A stretch of 64,000 bases of DNA from Ilyonectria destructans. Taxonomy: Eukaryota > Ascomycota > Sordariomycetes > Hypocreales > Nectriaceae. The stretch's first letter is position 1; each line of letters starts with the position of its first letter. The notes beneath the pieces were generated by a model. That model was not told the origin of the DNA. It saw only the letters and a program-made list of their open reading frames with translations, and made no database searches. The translations under genes and the position numbers were made by a program. Shown one piece after another: positions 23,966-34,400 of this stretch. The DNA lies in contig JAHEWK010000005.1 in the NCBI GenBank assembly GCA_020740775.1, positions 186,001-250,000 on the forward strand, in the 5' to 3' direction.

Positions 23966-24374
23966 TATAACAGTTATACTCTCTAAGCTACTGTATATAT
24001 AGTATAGAGTAGGTAAGAAATAGATTGCTAGTAGATAAACTGTAGGTTTATATTAGCAGATAGATTAGGGCGTTACTTATTGGGTAATATTATATCTGGT
24101 AATAGTTAAGTATAGTAATATATAGTAAGTTAAGGTAATTGAGGTAACTAAGTTGTATTGATAGCTGAGTAGCTGCTCATAGTGAATATACACTACTCGG
24201 TCGTCTATATACTAGGATAATTAAGTGCGATTACCGTATAAGTAATTATAATCACTGGTGATTAGAGGTGATTACGGAGTGATTATATGTGGCTAAACTA
24301 TGTTCTGTTCCGGGAGGCTGAGAAAAGTGGGGCTGCGCCCGGGGCCTGATGCAGGTTGCGGCCAGGCCGTGACA
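23966..24374 (-). repeat. gypsy LTR (5' LTR in element orientation), 409 bp
   Basis: Partner of 16216-16624. It ends GGCCGTGACA and is followed by the TATAC duplication. It carries different transition sites from its partner, so both copies were mutated independently after insertion. Confidence 0.9.
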
Positions 24375-24969
24375 TATACGCTATTTGGAATCAATATTAC
24401 TCAATAAGGAAAGTACCCATAAGGACAAATGCAGTACCATAAGAAAGCTGGAATTTTAGGCTTTCCAATAGTATATATATTGTCTTAATACAATAGCTGG
24501 ATTTTAAGCAAATTGTCTATAAAAAGGCTGAGACCCTCTGGGTAATTCCAGAATTAATTTATATTATCACTATATAATACACTATTAATACACTATCTTA
24601 TACTATCTTATACTATCTACCTCTTATCTTTATATACCCCTTAACCTTATATCCTTTATTAGGATATTTCTTTTATAATTATATTACTTTATTCCACTGC
24701 CTTATAACCTCCAACATTACTGCTAGTTATAACTATTTAATTCTAATATAAGCTGTAATATATATATATAGAATTGTATTATTAAACTCTTTTTATCTCT
24801 ATTTCTTTACTTTAAATATAATAGAAATTAATTATATCTATTTTATATATTAAATCCAGCTTATATTCTTATAGTTTATTTTATAACTTAGCAGTAAGTA
24901 TTTAGAATCCTACTATTTATTTACTTCTTTCTATTTCTTTTTCTATTTTCTTCTGCTATTTATATAGAG

Positions 24970-25610
24970 TAATAGCTATTTAAATATAAATAAGAAATAG
25001 ATAAAATAAAGATAGAAATAAATAATCTATATAGAGAATTAATATCTTTATATATTTCTTTCTATAGAGATATTACTATCTTCTAACTCTATCTATAAGT
25101 TAATAATAGCTGGAGGATAGAAAATAAAGAAAATATAATTAAAAGGTATATTTAAAAGGGAATTAATATTTCTATATATTCTATCTTAAGATATACTATC
25201 TCTTAACTCTATATATAATTAGATAATAGTAAATAATAAATAAAATAAAATAAAATAGTATTTAAAGAACTTATATCTCTATATATTCTATTTTAAGATA
25301 TATAATTCTTTAAATCTATTTATAAGTAGATAATAGAAGGAGATAAATAGAATATAATAAATATAGTATTTAGAAAATTAATATCTTTATATATTCTATC
25401 TTAAGGTATATTATTTCTTAAATTTATCTATAAGTAAATAATAAAAAGAGATAGATAAAATATAATAAAAGTAGTATTTAGAAAATTAACATCTCTATAT
25501 TCTCTATCTTAAGATATACTATTCTTTAAATCTATCTATAATTAGAATAATAGTAAAAGATAAATAAAATATAATAAAGTAGTATTTAAAAGATTAATAT
25601 CCCTATAGTA
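24970..25610. repeat. about five degenerate tandem copies of a ~110-bp unit
   Basis: Units recur at about 25038, 25160, 25270, 25375, 25482 and 25593, each with a core like ATTCTATCTTAAGATATACT preceded by AATTAATATCT. Spacing is 105-120 bp. They form the core of the long-arm inverted-repeat element. Confidence 0.6.
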
Positions 25611-26366
25611 AGCAGTAAACAGCTAGTACAGTAGAAAGTTAGAAATAAAAAAAGAATTCTCTTTTGGAGCTTTTTTCCATTTTTTAAATTCTTTTTTTTT
25701 TTTTATTCTGCTAATTTTTTAAATTTCATTTTATAAAAGAAAAAAGAAATAATACTATTCTATTAAGAGAAATTCCTTTTTTCTTCAGGTTTAAATTAGC
25801 TACTACTTTCTTTTTAAACTTGTTAGAGGTTATAAGGTAGTAGAGTAAAGTAATATAATTATAAAAGAAATATCCTAATAAAGAATATATAGTTAAGGGG
25901 TACATATAGATAAGAGATAAATAGTATGAGATAGTATAAGATAGTATATTAATAGTGTATAATATAGTGATACTTATATATTGTAAGTCTGGAATTACCC
26001 AGGGAGTCTTAGCCTTTTTATAGACAATTTACTTAAAATCTAGCTATTGTATTAGAACAACAGGTATACCATTAGAAAGCCCTAAATTCCAGCTTTCTTA
26101 TGGTATCGCATTTATCCTTATAGGTACTTTCCTTATTGAGTAATATTGATTCCAAATAGCGTATACTTTAAAATCAATTGATTTCAAAGCGCGGATATAT
26201 TAATAAGCCGATTCGGGCTGATTAGTCATACAGTATAAATATCGATAATATACTGTATTTTAGTATATATTTATAAGATTTTTATTAGAATTTATAAGCT
26301 ATATTTTAAAGCTTAAAGCTTAAAGCTTAAACTATAAAGTAGTTATAAAGTTATATATTTACAGTC

Positions 26367-26910
26367 TTTCTTTTAAAAATATAGATAGAGAGAGTATAAA
26401 GTAAGCTAGTAATATTAAGAGACTATAATATCTATACTTAGCTAGAGATAGACTAGTAATACTAAAAGACTATAGTATCTATATTTAGCTGGAGAGAGGC
26501 TAGTATATATTATCAATCTGCTTACTACTCTATTTTAAACTTAGATTTAAAAACTCGAGTTTAAAAATACAGATAGTAAGTATAGAGTAAGCTAACTTAG
26601 AACTTTATTAAATTCTGTTCTAAGTATTTATTTCGAGCCCATTCAAACTATGATTTTTGCCGCCTTATTATTCATCCATTATCGTGAACTGTATTTCCCT
26701 GAATTGCGGAGATTTCAGTTTGAAAATCGATAAATATACCAAGCTTTTATCACTTTATCGGGTTTTCTTATCCAAGATCTAGACTTACATAATGTTCGCA
26801 GGAATCATTAGAGTAGGGTGTATCCGGGTTCATATAATCTTGTACCTTATATACAGGCTTGCGTCAGTATTGCGTCGGCATTGCGTCGTGTATATAGGCT
26901 TTGTCCTTGC
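26367..26910. other. edge of the AT-rich block; short tandem duplication
   Basis: Two consecutive copies of a ~47-bp unit (TAGTAATA, then TAAGAGACTATA, then ATCTATACTTAGCT) lie at about 26406-26500. Composition returns to normal at about 26640. No coding content was seen up to the solo LTR at 26911. Confidence 0.45.
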
Positions 26911-27295
26911 TGTCACGGCCCAGGCCAGGAAGGCGGTCTAGGACGGCAGTACGTAGGACCCACAGTTAGCTCCAGCCAATCGTGACAGGATCGCAGGAAG
27001 CAGGAGCGGTGCGCTCCTGGAGCGTCGATCTTAGAGCGGTGCGCTCCAGGATCGAGCGCTCCACCAATCATACGATCCACCTAGTATATAGTCATCTGAG
27101 AAGTGCACATCTAGTATGGGCAGCTCCTCAGCTATCAACACAACTTGATTACATTGAGTATCTTTGACTCTACCATTATCAGACGTGACACGCTTGTTCA
27201 AGTCTTGACCCGCCTGATTCCCTGTTACATAAACCACCAATCAGGATCAGCCTACCCTAGACTCACGAGTATAGTGTAGTGTACCGATCGTCACA
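26911..27295. repeat. solo LTR, 385 bp, with 5-bp target duplication CTTGC
   Basis: Begins TGTCACGGCC and ends GATCGTCACA. CTTGC occurs immediately before (26906-26910) and immediately after (27296-27300). It has a TATA-like AGTATATAG near 27080. GC content is normal, so it escaped heavy RIP and is younger than the neighbouring gypsy element. No internal retrotransposon sequence follows, hence a solo LTR left by recombination. Confidence 0.75.
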
Positions 27296-27300
27296 CTTGC

Positions 27301-29601
27301 AACCCAAAGAGCGCCAATAACGATATTCCATAGAGGAGTGAAGCTTACTACAGGGGGGTGGGCACTAATTCGACCCCCAGGTTATTTCTTTTTGGGAATT
27401 GATAGGGGGGCATGACCTTACGGGGGCATGCCTTTTATGAGCTATAATTCGTCCAATTTTTATCTGTTAGTGTAACTTGGATTCTGCCGCCGACACTGTA
27501 AGTACCTCAAGCTCAAGCTCTCCACATTCCTACCTTGGCTACCAAACCGGCCATGATCGCTTTAGGCGCGTGGACGCGTTCTCCTGCTTTGACCAGCCAA
27601 CTTCCAACGCCTCCACGATGTCCTCACCTGGGCTAGTCCGCTTGAACGACGTGTAGGGCTTCGCAGATCGCGAAGCTCTAGCCCCAGCGATCAATTACAT
27701 CGCGAAAAACGACAGCAAACAAGCCGACAAGTCAGATTTAGCCCTCCTCAAGCCGACAGTCAGCTTGCCAACGCGCCAGCAAGCCAGCCAACAGGGCGTA
27801 CGCGAGGTTAGCCAGCTGGAATTCGAATAAATCCACACTCGCCAAGCTTGCACTGGAAGTAAGCCAACTGAGTAATACGCAGGCCAGTAGTCAGGTTAGC
27901 ATATCAACCCAGTATCAGGCATGTAGTCAATTAGCCACTCCCTGATCTGGAAGAACAATAAGGGTGCGTACTAGCGGTCGGAGGATGCAGCCCAGTATCC
28001 AGAGGATAAGGAGTAAATAGAAGCTAATTAACGGTAATAAGGATATTCTTCCTTCTATAGTAGTTAGAAATAGAGTGTTGGGTATTTTTTCTATAAGCGA
28101 GCAATAGAGTGTTTATCTTATAATTAAGAGTAAGACCTCTTAATATACTTTAATGTATTAAGATCTAGAGGCTAAAAAGACTTTAAGTAAGAAAAAAGTA
28201 CTATTAAAATAGCTAGTTATACTGTCTTTATAAGAAAGTATTTATAGATTGAGGAAAAATCAGCCAATAGGATATTGTAAAAAGTTATACTCCCGTAAGG
28301 TTATACCTCTATATTAAAAATATTATACCTCCTTATTAATTCCCTTCTTTCTTTTCTACTGTTTTATAAAAAGGGGATAAAATATATTATACCACCATCT
28401 AGAAATCACCTATCACTGCAGAAGCTTGCATTTTCGCAAGTGACAAGAGAAGCACATACTTATATTAAACCAAAAAAAAAATACCGAATATAATTCTATA
28501 GGCCCCAGTTCCCCCTTTATATTTGCGAGAAAGTAGCAAGTCACCTCCATCCCTTGATAGGTCGATCGGAGTGTCCCAACGCAGTCGATTCGAGACAATA
28601 TGTAAACTATATAGAAAGTTGCAGATAATCCAACCTCATACGTTAGCAAAATCGCTATCCAAACCACTGAGCCGGCGCCAGTAGATTGAAATTTGCAGAC
28701 TATTGCTTTACTATAAAGTCTATTGGATTCCCTAGCCCGGCTATATCAGTGGCGTTTGCGCTTTAGTTCTCTCGGCAAAATCCGTATCAAAGCAATATGG
28801 ATGGTGTGGCAACCATAGTGCAGCTCGTGCAGCTAGCCCCTGACTGAAAGATAAACCAAGGTTATTTGCCTAACCGTTAGGATAGGCTGCAACAATGTCC
28901 ACGTTGCAAATCCAGACCTCAATTTCCAGTTAGCCATGGTGTTCTCCTCCTACTACAACAAATAGATCAAGGATGTTGACCGGCTTTCTGCTAGTCTTGG
29001 GGGTAGATGACTCTTCTTACCCTCCACATATTATCGAGGACCACCACAATTCGGGTGACTTCTATCGAGCTAATATGCTCTTTTAAAGCCAAGGTGGGTA
29101 ATTTGAGGTATAACCGCTTTCAAAGTCAGCAAAGTCCAGTTCTTGCGCACCCACAACAATGTCACAAAGGCGAATGTCGTTGGCCAAGTGCGCCACCACC
29201 AATCCCGACCATTAGAGCCATTCTAACATTGGGGAAGCTATGCAGTATATTGATCGTGACACTTGCCGCGGATGATATAAAATTCAGGCCTCGCCTGTGG
29301 TGATTCATTGGATTGAGCACCCAGGCATTTCCCCGCCTGCACCGCATAGTAACGGACACCAGTGGTTAGGATGCCTGCATGACCATTCAACAATGTTTTC
29401 CAGCTCACTAGCGCGCAGATGCGGCCGGACATGAAGCTGTTGGGATAAACTGGCAGCCATTATCGATTATAGAGAGGTGTCGGTTGTGAAATGTTGACGT
29501 TGGATGATGTTGTAATGACCACATTGCAACATGCATAGGCACATTCGGACTGCTCCCAGCCAATGCCATCAAACCTTAATTCTAAAAGTCACTAAAAGTA
29601 G
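27301..29601. other. 2.3 kb without a supportable gene
   Basis: Mixed composition. 27480-27960 is GC-rich with many CAAGC/CCAGC/GCCAAC repeats but full of stops in all frames. 28000-28400 is AT-rich. A minus-strand open frame at 28413-28667 is hydrophobic and could be a scrap of a membrane protein, but I see no diagnostic motif. Open frames at 29007-29432 on both strands overlap and match nothing I recognise. It is probably eroded accessory DNA. Confidence 0.4.
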
Positions 29602-30043
29602 TAACGTACGTAATAAGCGAGTGCAACAAACAAGTGAGTTCAACACCTATTGTACACTTAAAAGGCTAAATTTTAAATTCTCTAAAACTAGCTATATAAT
29701 TAATTGAGACCTAAAAAGTATAATTTAAGTATTTAACTAAAAAGAAAACGTTATAAGTTATTATTTATTTAGATTTTTAAAAAATCTTTATAATTTCCTT
29801 TTTTTTTTTTAAAAAAAAAGAAACTTAATAAAAATAGAGTAAATAAGGCTTTTCTTAATAATCTTATAAAGAATTTTTTTTAAAAGTCTAGAAGCATATT
29901 TAATAAATGTTTACTTAATAATTAAGATTATATAATATTTTTAACTAGCCTACTTTTCTTTAAAAAACTTTAGAGAATTCTTTTTGCTTATAGTGTAAAT
30001 ACTAGGAAATTTCAAGTGTTGCACTCGCTTATCACGTACGTTA
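29602..30043. mobile_element. MITE with ~27-bp terminal inverted repeats
   Basis: The left end TAACGTACGTAATAAGCGAG(TGCAACA) and the right end are inverted copies with one mismatch (A/G). The interior is AT-rich and non-coding, which fits a 442-bp miniature inverted-repeat transposable element. If the element proper starts at ACGTACGT, the flanks share TA (or TAGTA), a Tc1/mariner-type duplication. No related transposase was recognised in the window. Confidence 0.75.
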
Positions 30044-30377
30044 GTAGTAGTTTATTTATCTCCGCAGGACCGCGTTGTGCTCCAAACTCCCTAGGGGTAC
30101 GTGGCGCGCGGAATACGAGGAATAGGGCTCTGGGTGCAGGGCATCCACCAGTATAGCCAACTAGCATCGACGTATAGGAATCGACGGCAGTAGAAGGAAG
30201 CTAAAGACACAAGAGGCGTGATGCATACGAGGAAGAAGATGCTGGATGTCAGGCATCCAGAGACACTTGTACGGAACAAGCCTAACGCTGAAAGAGAGAT
30301 GCTGTCAGCTGAGGGCTGAATCCAAGCTGATATTATTTATTCCAGACGAAGATCTGCACTTCCCCAATATTATTAAC

Positions 30378-30557
30378 TTATTTCCTCTCCAGGTGATGGG
30401 AGATATCTGTGAGTCCAATTTGTTCAACAAACTTCTTGAATACAGTATTCGTGAGTCCATCGGCGATCATATCAGTAGTTGGCCTTTATTCCACGATAAT
30501 TCTGCCCTATTGTGCCTCCTGTCTCAACCAATGGTTGTGAATGTCTACATGTCTGAG
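30378..30557 (-). pseudogene. Copia-type retrotransposon RNase H C-terminus
   Basis: On the minus strand the frame reads LRHVDIHNHWLRQE, stop, GRIIVE, stop, RPTTDMIADGLT, then FVEQIGLTDI. This is the conserved end of Ty1/copia Pol (H-I-D-x-R-x-H-W...T-x-x-M-I-A-D-G-L-T-K). Two stops interrupt it, one at the expected VEW Trp. Only this scrap of the element is recognisable; no LTR pair was found. Confidence 0.75.
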
Positions 30558-31388
30558 CTTCATCCGGAGCCAGCCAATGTTTTGGGGAGAATACTATCCA
30601 GTCGTTGACCGGGCACGTGTTGGCAAAGACGGAAACGGTCATCTAATCGGCAATCGGCAAAATCAAGCTCAAGGCGCCCAAGGATGCAGACATCTTCCTC
30701 CGCTACTGACAAGTGACAACAAATCCAGGATGAAGAGCACGCCAATATGACCTTTGTCGATCCGGGCCAAGATCGGGATGTCTTATATAAGCCTGAGAAG
30801 GTCGTAGGCCGACCGCGTCGGCCTGATACCCGGCGGACGCGGGTATAGTACGGACTGATAGGATCTGGAGAGAAGCTCGTGAGGGATACTACGAGGAGGA
30901 GCGAGCTAGGCGATCAGCACGGTATTATATGCGTTGAGATGGAGACGGCAGGGACGATAAACACCATTTTGAACTGTAGGATACACGCCAGGCTGTGCTC
31001 TCTCATATGATTCAAGTTCATACTGCGTTGCCTCGCCGTGGTTGTTCCAACGTCATCTCGACTTCGGCCTTTGCAGGTTCTGTCGAGTAAACCGGAGAAC
31101 TTCTTGCCCAATCAGGGGATGAAGCGTGGAGGTGTGATACAGCTTCCTCACGTGCAATTACAGCCCTACTGGATCAATGCGAGGCGAGCCAGAACGCCGG
31201 GAGCCTAGACTGTTTGGAGGCAATGTGGCTTGCAGCTAAATCCTATGCTCAATCCAATTAATCGGGTTGCGGTTCATCGGATTGCAGCTGAGCAAAAATT
31301 GGGTGCCTTGCCGTGTCGGAACCAGTAGGACAGCTCGTCATATGGAAACGCCCAGGGGACCAACTTGTTGGACTGAGCTACCAACGAT
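30558..31388. other. upstream accessory DNA, no supported gene
   Basis: Contains short open frames on both strands without recognisable domains. It is probably further retroelement debris, grading into the promoter of the large gene. Confidence 0.35.
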
Positions 31389-31395
31389 TATAAAG
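31389..31395 (+). promoter_or_regulatory. TATA box candidate for the large intronless gene
   Basis: TATAAAG lies 91 bp upstream of the Met codon at 31486. Its position argues that the more upstream in-frame Met at 31267 is not the real start. Confidence 0.4.
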
Positions 31396-31485
31396 TTGGC
31401 TTTCCCACCTCCTGCATTTTTGACTTCAAGATTCAATCAGCCTGGTTATCCGAGTCAAACCGGCAACAGCTCAACGGCAGCCATA

Positions 31486-34400
31486 ATGGCTTCCATGCAA
31501 GAGCAGCTCGCCTCCCTCCTCAAGACAGAGTTTGCAACTGTCCCGTTCGTCGAAGTCCTTCGGAAGCCAGTCACTGCTTTGTTGGGAGTCGGCACACAAG
31601 CCGCCACTGCCTTGAACCTCTTGGACGTCTTCACTGTCTTTGACCTTGCGACGAGCGAGATCTTTGCCGGGGCTAACAAGATCCTCGACGCCGGTCAGAA
31701 CACCAGGAGTTTGCTTTACCAATATGGCTCTGCAAGCGCTGATCTTGTCCGCGAGTCTGTGGCTGGCAGCGTCAGGGTAGACCAGCTCCGAGACTCGAGC
31801 ATTGCGGCTCTCCAGCGGGTTCCCGACGACAGTGTAGCTACAATTTCTCAGGCTCTCGGGGTCGCTAACATTCGTGAACTGGCACTTTACCCGCCATACA
31901 AGGCAGCGGCCAAGATTCTCAACAAGGTCTACTTCCCGGAGAATGACCCCTCCGTCGATCCCGACCAGCCCGTGGATCTTCCCAAGAATGGGGAGTATCC
32001 CACCGAGAAAGTGCAATACACCACACTGGTTATGGACGAGATCAAAACGGGCCCAGGGGGGATCGATATCACATCTACTGATTTCAAGCCCCTTGATCTA
32101 GCCAAGTTGGCTTTGGAGGATACCGGTTTCCAAAATATTGCCTATGGTGCTTTAATTACCATGACGCAGTCTTTCTTTGCCCAAGGAGTTACTCTTGGGC
32201 ATCTGTTGCACAGCGTAAGCCTTGCTCCAGGGGAGAGTACTCGCATTGCGGTCGTGGATTGGACAAGGAAGTCAAGAGCCGGACAGACCGAGGTCATCGA
32301 AGACGAAGACGAGCTAGACAACCAGACGTCCCACAACCGGGCCTTGAACGAAGTCACGGCCGCCACCGCTAGAGACGCACAGAGTGGCTTCTCCCAGAGC
32401 CACCAGAACTCCAGCACCGAGGCAGCAGCCGCCGCCGTATCGGCTTCAGCGAGCTACTTTGGGTTGGCTAGTATCGACGTCAGTGGCAGCTACAGCACGT
32501 CCAACTCGAGCGCGGCGGCCGACTCGTACTCAACATCCAGCGGTTCTCGGGATCTGTCCTCACAGATGGCCCAGAACGTCAATGACCAGACTCACCAAAA
32601 CGCACACAGCACCCGCAGCAGGCGCGCCGCTGTGGTCAAGGAAGTCTCTCAGTCTGAACACGAGGCCATCAGCACCCGAGTTCTGGCCAATTACAATCAC
32701 ATGCACGCCCTGACTATTCAGTACTATGAGGTAGTCCAGATCTACAAAACTCGCGTCTCGATCTCCAAGGTAGACAAGGTCATCTTCATCCCTGTCAAGC
32801 TGGTGGACTTCAACGATGACACCATGGTCCACCGCTTCCGCAATATCTTGGGAATGGCGTCGCCTATCAAGGAGATCCGCGAAGCAATCCAGAATCTCGA
32901 CTCCATTGAGCTGGCCCCCGAACAGCAGACCATCTACTCCCGACTGAGTGACACCGCAATCCTGGCATCCATCAAAGCACGACCGTGGGAGTTTCAGCCC
33001 AGGTTCATTACGGCCTCCCTCCCCACCACTGGCGTGCGCATGATGATGGCCAAGGACGGGCCATTGCCCCGCAATGACGACGACGAGGCGGAGGTTTCCA
33101 GATCCGGCAGCAAGAAGGCGGCAGCAACTACGGTGCCAACCGCAGTTGACGCAAACGCCATGAAGAGAATTAACGTCCGCGACGCTTTGTGGAATCGTGG
33201 CGACCAGGTATTGCAAGCCGGGAGGATGTTCAGCTCCCAAGTTTTCCAAAAGAACAGCGATTCTGTCTTCCTCCCAAACGATGTATCCATAAACGGCATC
33301 GATATTGATGGAGAGGGAGCTACCATGACCCCAATCTTTGGGCTGGCGTCGGGGGGCACCAGAAATTCCATCTCGCCAGACCAGCCCATTACTCTCTCGG
33401 AACTGTCGTATATCGCCGTCAGGGGAAGCTTGCCAGACAAGGCCATCAACGTGAAGGTGCAGATCCAGACTCTCAGGAGCGGCCTCCGCGCCCCCATCAG
33501 CCTGCCCGACGTGACGGTCAAGAAGGCCTTTGGCGGCAATACCATCATCGTCAACATCAAGACTGGCAAGATCAAGCCCGAAATCAAGAAGTTTTTGATG
33601 GCCAATCGGTCGTTCTACAGCCTCGCAGTGTTCCGTTCCTTAACACCCACTCAGATCGCGCTCTTGCTCTCGGGCTATATCGTCAAGATCAAGGAAAAAC
33701 AACCCGGACCTACTCCCGAGTCGCCTGACGTTGCCGTCGAGAAGTCCATGCCCGTATCGCAGGTCGTTGAGCCGCGCCCGATTCGGTATGTGGGCAACTA
33801 CCTCGCCTTCAAGATGAACACAGCAGAAGGCGATCCAGACTGGGCCGTCTGGCTCAAGAACCGCGGCCTCAAAGTCGGCTACGCCACCGAGGACATCGTC
33901 ACGTTGCCCTCGGGAGGCAGCTTTGCAGAAGCCGTGCTGGGTCGGTACAACTGCGCCGAGAAGCTCGACATCACCCGCTTCTGGAACTGGCGTGACAGCC
34001 CCATCCCCCTCGTGCCCTCCGACATTGCCGCTATCCAGGCCGGGAACCACAACACCTCGGACGGCTCCAACGTCACGCCGGGTCAACTCTTACAGCCCAT
34101 CATCAACATGGCCCCGCCACCGCAACTCCCCGACCCCGTCGGCACGGCGGCCGTGCTGTCTGCTATCCAGAACGGAAACATGTTCCGCGACATGAGCGGC
34201 CTTCAGGGGACCCAGCAGCTCGCACAGACTGGGACGACCACGACGGGACAGGCGGCCACAAGCGCGGGGCAGCAGGCCAGCGCCAACATGCAGGCCATGA
34301 TGTCGGCTAATACGGAGCGGCAGCGGATCCAGGCACAGAAGGAGGTGGCGATGGCGCAGCTGGCGCAGGGCTCGCCGAACAACAGTAAGGGTGGGGAGAA

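Larger units (their letters stand above)
16216..24374 (-). mobile_element. complete but dead Ty3/gypsy LTR retrotransposon with chromodomain
   Basis: An 8.16-kb element bounded by two 409-bp LTRs and a perfect 5-bp target duplication TATAC (16211-16215 and 24375-24379). Internal remnants all read on the minus strand, in the gypsy order from high to low coordinates: Gag zinc knuckle (near 22940-22985), protease ALVDS motif (near 21175-21215), reverse transcriptase (about 19900-20490) and the integrase end with chromodomain (about 17390-17830). Every frame is broken by many stops, and the YLDD catalytic box reads YLNN. Chromodomain-bearing gypsy elements target heterochromatin. The element is extinct by RIP-type mutation. 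Confidence 0.9.
16005..26366. mobile_element. long-arm inverted-repeat element, split by a nested gypsy element
   Basis: The left arm (16005-16215 continued at 24375-24719) and the right arm (25821-26366) are reverse complements of each other, about 550 bp each and roughly 90% alike by eye. Each contains three tandem AAGCTTT-type units near its outer end and the block around AATCAGCCCGAATCGGCTTA. Removing the nested retrotransposon leaves an element of about 2.2 kb. The core (24720-25820) holds degenerate ~110-bp tandem repeats and no transposase motif. Edges are approximate. A class II element with long TIRs is the simplest reading. Confidence 0.6.
14130..26640. other. AT-rich, RIP-mutated heterochromatin-like block
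   Basis: Base composition drops sharply near 14130 and recovers near 26640. Recognisable repeats in the block differ from each other almost only by C/T and G/A exchanges, and coding remnants carry TGG-to-TAG and CAG-to-TAG stops. Both are expected from repeat-induced point mutation. No living gene was found. The block contains three structures, listed separately: the 14313-15131 inverted repeat, the long-arm element (16005-26366), and the gypsy element nested within it. Confidence 0.85.

Noticed and set aside
28413..28667. Hydrophobic minus-strand frame resembling a membrane protein
   Set aside because: Only 84 codons, with no diagnostic rhodopsin- or transporter-type motif and no conserved neighbours in any frame.
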